Source of the DNA: BOG-908 sp963848205
Lineage (GTDB): Bacteria > Pseudomonadota > Alphaproteobacteria > Acetobacterales > Acetobacteraceae
Reading direction: 5' to 3'
DNA length: 64,000 nt
Assembly (NCBI GenBank): GCA_963848205.1
Contig: CAWKCV010000003.1
Coordinates: forward strand, 806,001 to 870,000
Shown here piece by piece: positions 63,270 through 64,000 of this stretch. Below the pieces are notes generated by a model. The model saw only the letters and a program-made list of their open reading frames with translations, was not told the DNA's origin and did no database searches. Numbering within the stretch: the stretch's first letter is position 1; every line of letters starts with the position of its first letter. The position numbers and the translations under genes were made by a program.

Positions 63270-63646
63270 TGGCAATGCGTATCCTGCTCGTGGAAGATCA
63301 CGAGGAAATCTGGGACTTTCTCGCCCGGCGCCTCAAACGGCGCGGCTATGACGTGAGCGTGGCGACCGACGGCCAGGCGGGATTGGACCAGGCACGTGCG
63401 CTGTTGCCCGATTTGATGCTGCTGGACATGAACCTGCCCGTCGTGGATGGCTGGACGGTGGCACGCACGCTGAAGGCCGATCCCGCCACGGCGAAAATCC
63501 CGATCGTCGCGATGACGGCACATGCGATGTCGGGCGATCGCGAAAAAGTCCTGGCCGCCGGCTGCGACGACTACCATCCAAAGCCGATCGATTTCTCGTT
63601 GCTGCTGACACAGATAGAGGCACGCACGGCACGGGTGGATGGCTGA
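63269..63646 (+). CDS. single-domain response regulator
   Basis: 125 residues, REC only, a close paralogue of the protein at 59987 (LLVEDHEEIWDFL, LMLLDMNLPVVDGW, AGCDDYHPKPIDF). The ATG overlaps the kinase stop by one base (TGATG). The pentapeptide-repeat gene starts eight bases before its end, so translation is coupled along the operon. Confidence 0.92.
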   Translation: MAMRILLVEDHEEIWDFLARRLKRRGYDVSVATDGQAGLDQARALLPDLMLLDMNLPVVDGWTVARTLKADPATAKIPIVAMTAHAMSGDREKVLAAGCDDYHPKPIDFSLLLTQIEARTARVDG

Positions 63647-64000
63647 CGCGGCGGACGCGCGCGCAACTTTCGATCGTCTGCTGGCCTTCGCACATGGCGC
63701 GCAGATGCCTGCCGGCGCGCGCACGAATTTCGATCACGCCGAAGCCCGCGAACAGCACGCCGGATTGTCGGGGGCATCTCTCGCCGGCGCGAGCCTGCGG
63801 CATGCGAAGTTGGCGTTTGCCGATCTTTCGCAGGCCGACCTGTCGGATGCATCCTGTGGCGGCATATTGCTCGACGAAGCGCGGCTGGAGCAGACGGTGT
63901 TGCGTGGCGCCGATCTCGCCGGTGCCAGCCTGCGGCAAGCCGATGCGGGCCAGGCGTGCTTCGCGGACGCGCTGATGGAAGACGCATGTCTGGCCGGTGC
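63639..64000 (+). CDS. pentapeptide-repeat protein (3' end outside window)
   Basis: At least 120 residues from ATG 63639, running off the end. After ~40 residues the sequence becomes A(D/N)LxxA-type pentapeptide repeats: LSGASLAGASLRHAKLAFAD, LSQADLSDAS, LRGADLAGASLRQAD, FADALMEDACLAGA. Such right-handed quadrilateral helices bind proteins or mimic DNA. It is the fourth gene of the response-regulator/kinase operon and may carry a C-terminal output domain beyond the window. Confidence 0.82.
   Translation, partial: MADAADARATFDRLLAFAHGAQMPAGARTNFDHAEAREQHAGLSGASLAGASLRHAKLAFADLSQADLSDASCGGILLDEARLEQTVLRGADLAGASLRQADAGQACFADALMEDACLAG

Overview
The window is a high-GC, gene-dense bacterial chromosome segment. 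It is most likely from an alphaproteobacterium of the Acetobacteraceae type. That placement is inferred from the mix of genes: a sorbosone-dehydrogenase-like secreted protein, a metal-ligand-depleted dihydroorotase paired with pyrB, RND and TonB transport, and very short AT-rich repeats in an otherwise GC-rich genome. No rRNA, transposase, prophage or CRISPR array is visible. Two tRNA genes are present, Lys-CTT and Glu-TTC.

Layout. 1-5539: the end of an RND efflux operon of MdtB/MdtC type. 5741-7123: an exopolysaccharide sugar transferase. 7146-13190: small genes, mazG, a large glycosyltransferase and a translationally coupled secreted amidase. 13281-16210: an unusual cassette of an ATP-grasp ligase, an NPPY methyltransferase and a haem-oxygenase-like di-iron oxidase. 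16217-22695: the topA-rnr-S41 protease operon on the minus strand. 22871-24102: a diguanylate cyclase with a frameshifted N-terminus. 24113-31673: dprA, plsY, the inactive-type pyrC, pyrB and the divergent dnaE. 31663-38043: a TonB receptor, tRNA-Lys, a periplasmic-propeller GGDEF protein and a secreted protein ending in seven 17-residue repeats. 38429-42831: a small lipoprotein, a flavin reductase, tandem alpha/beta hydrolases (the second broken) and a DUF885 metallopeptidase-like protein. 42929-49440: recJ, an HI0933-type flavoprotein, the sorbosone-dehydrogenase-like protein, a second large glycosyltransferase and tRNA-Glu. 49498-53905: an Lrp regulator divergent from hpd-hmgA-fahA (tyrosine/homogentisate breakdown). 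53929-59766: a DUF1232-sulfotransferase fusion, an RluA-type pseudouridine synthase, fpr and an AI-2E/PerM transporter. 59987-64000: a response regulator, hybrid kinase, response regulator and pentapeptide-repeat gene set, running off the end.

The most unusual features are two. First, a family of about 45-bp AT-rich stem-loop repeats sits at 14 gene junctions (16 half-units). In three cases it supplies the stop codon and last residues of the preceding gene. Two loci carry a paired, larger palindromic form that may be the parental element. Second, the ATP-grasp/methyltransferase/di-iron oxidase cassette has an apparently complete set of iron ligands and may be a small biosynthetic system. Three single-base insertions disrupt two genes (the diguanylate cyclase and the second hydrolase). 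They are either real decay or assembly errors.
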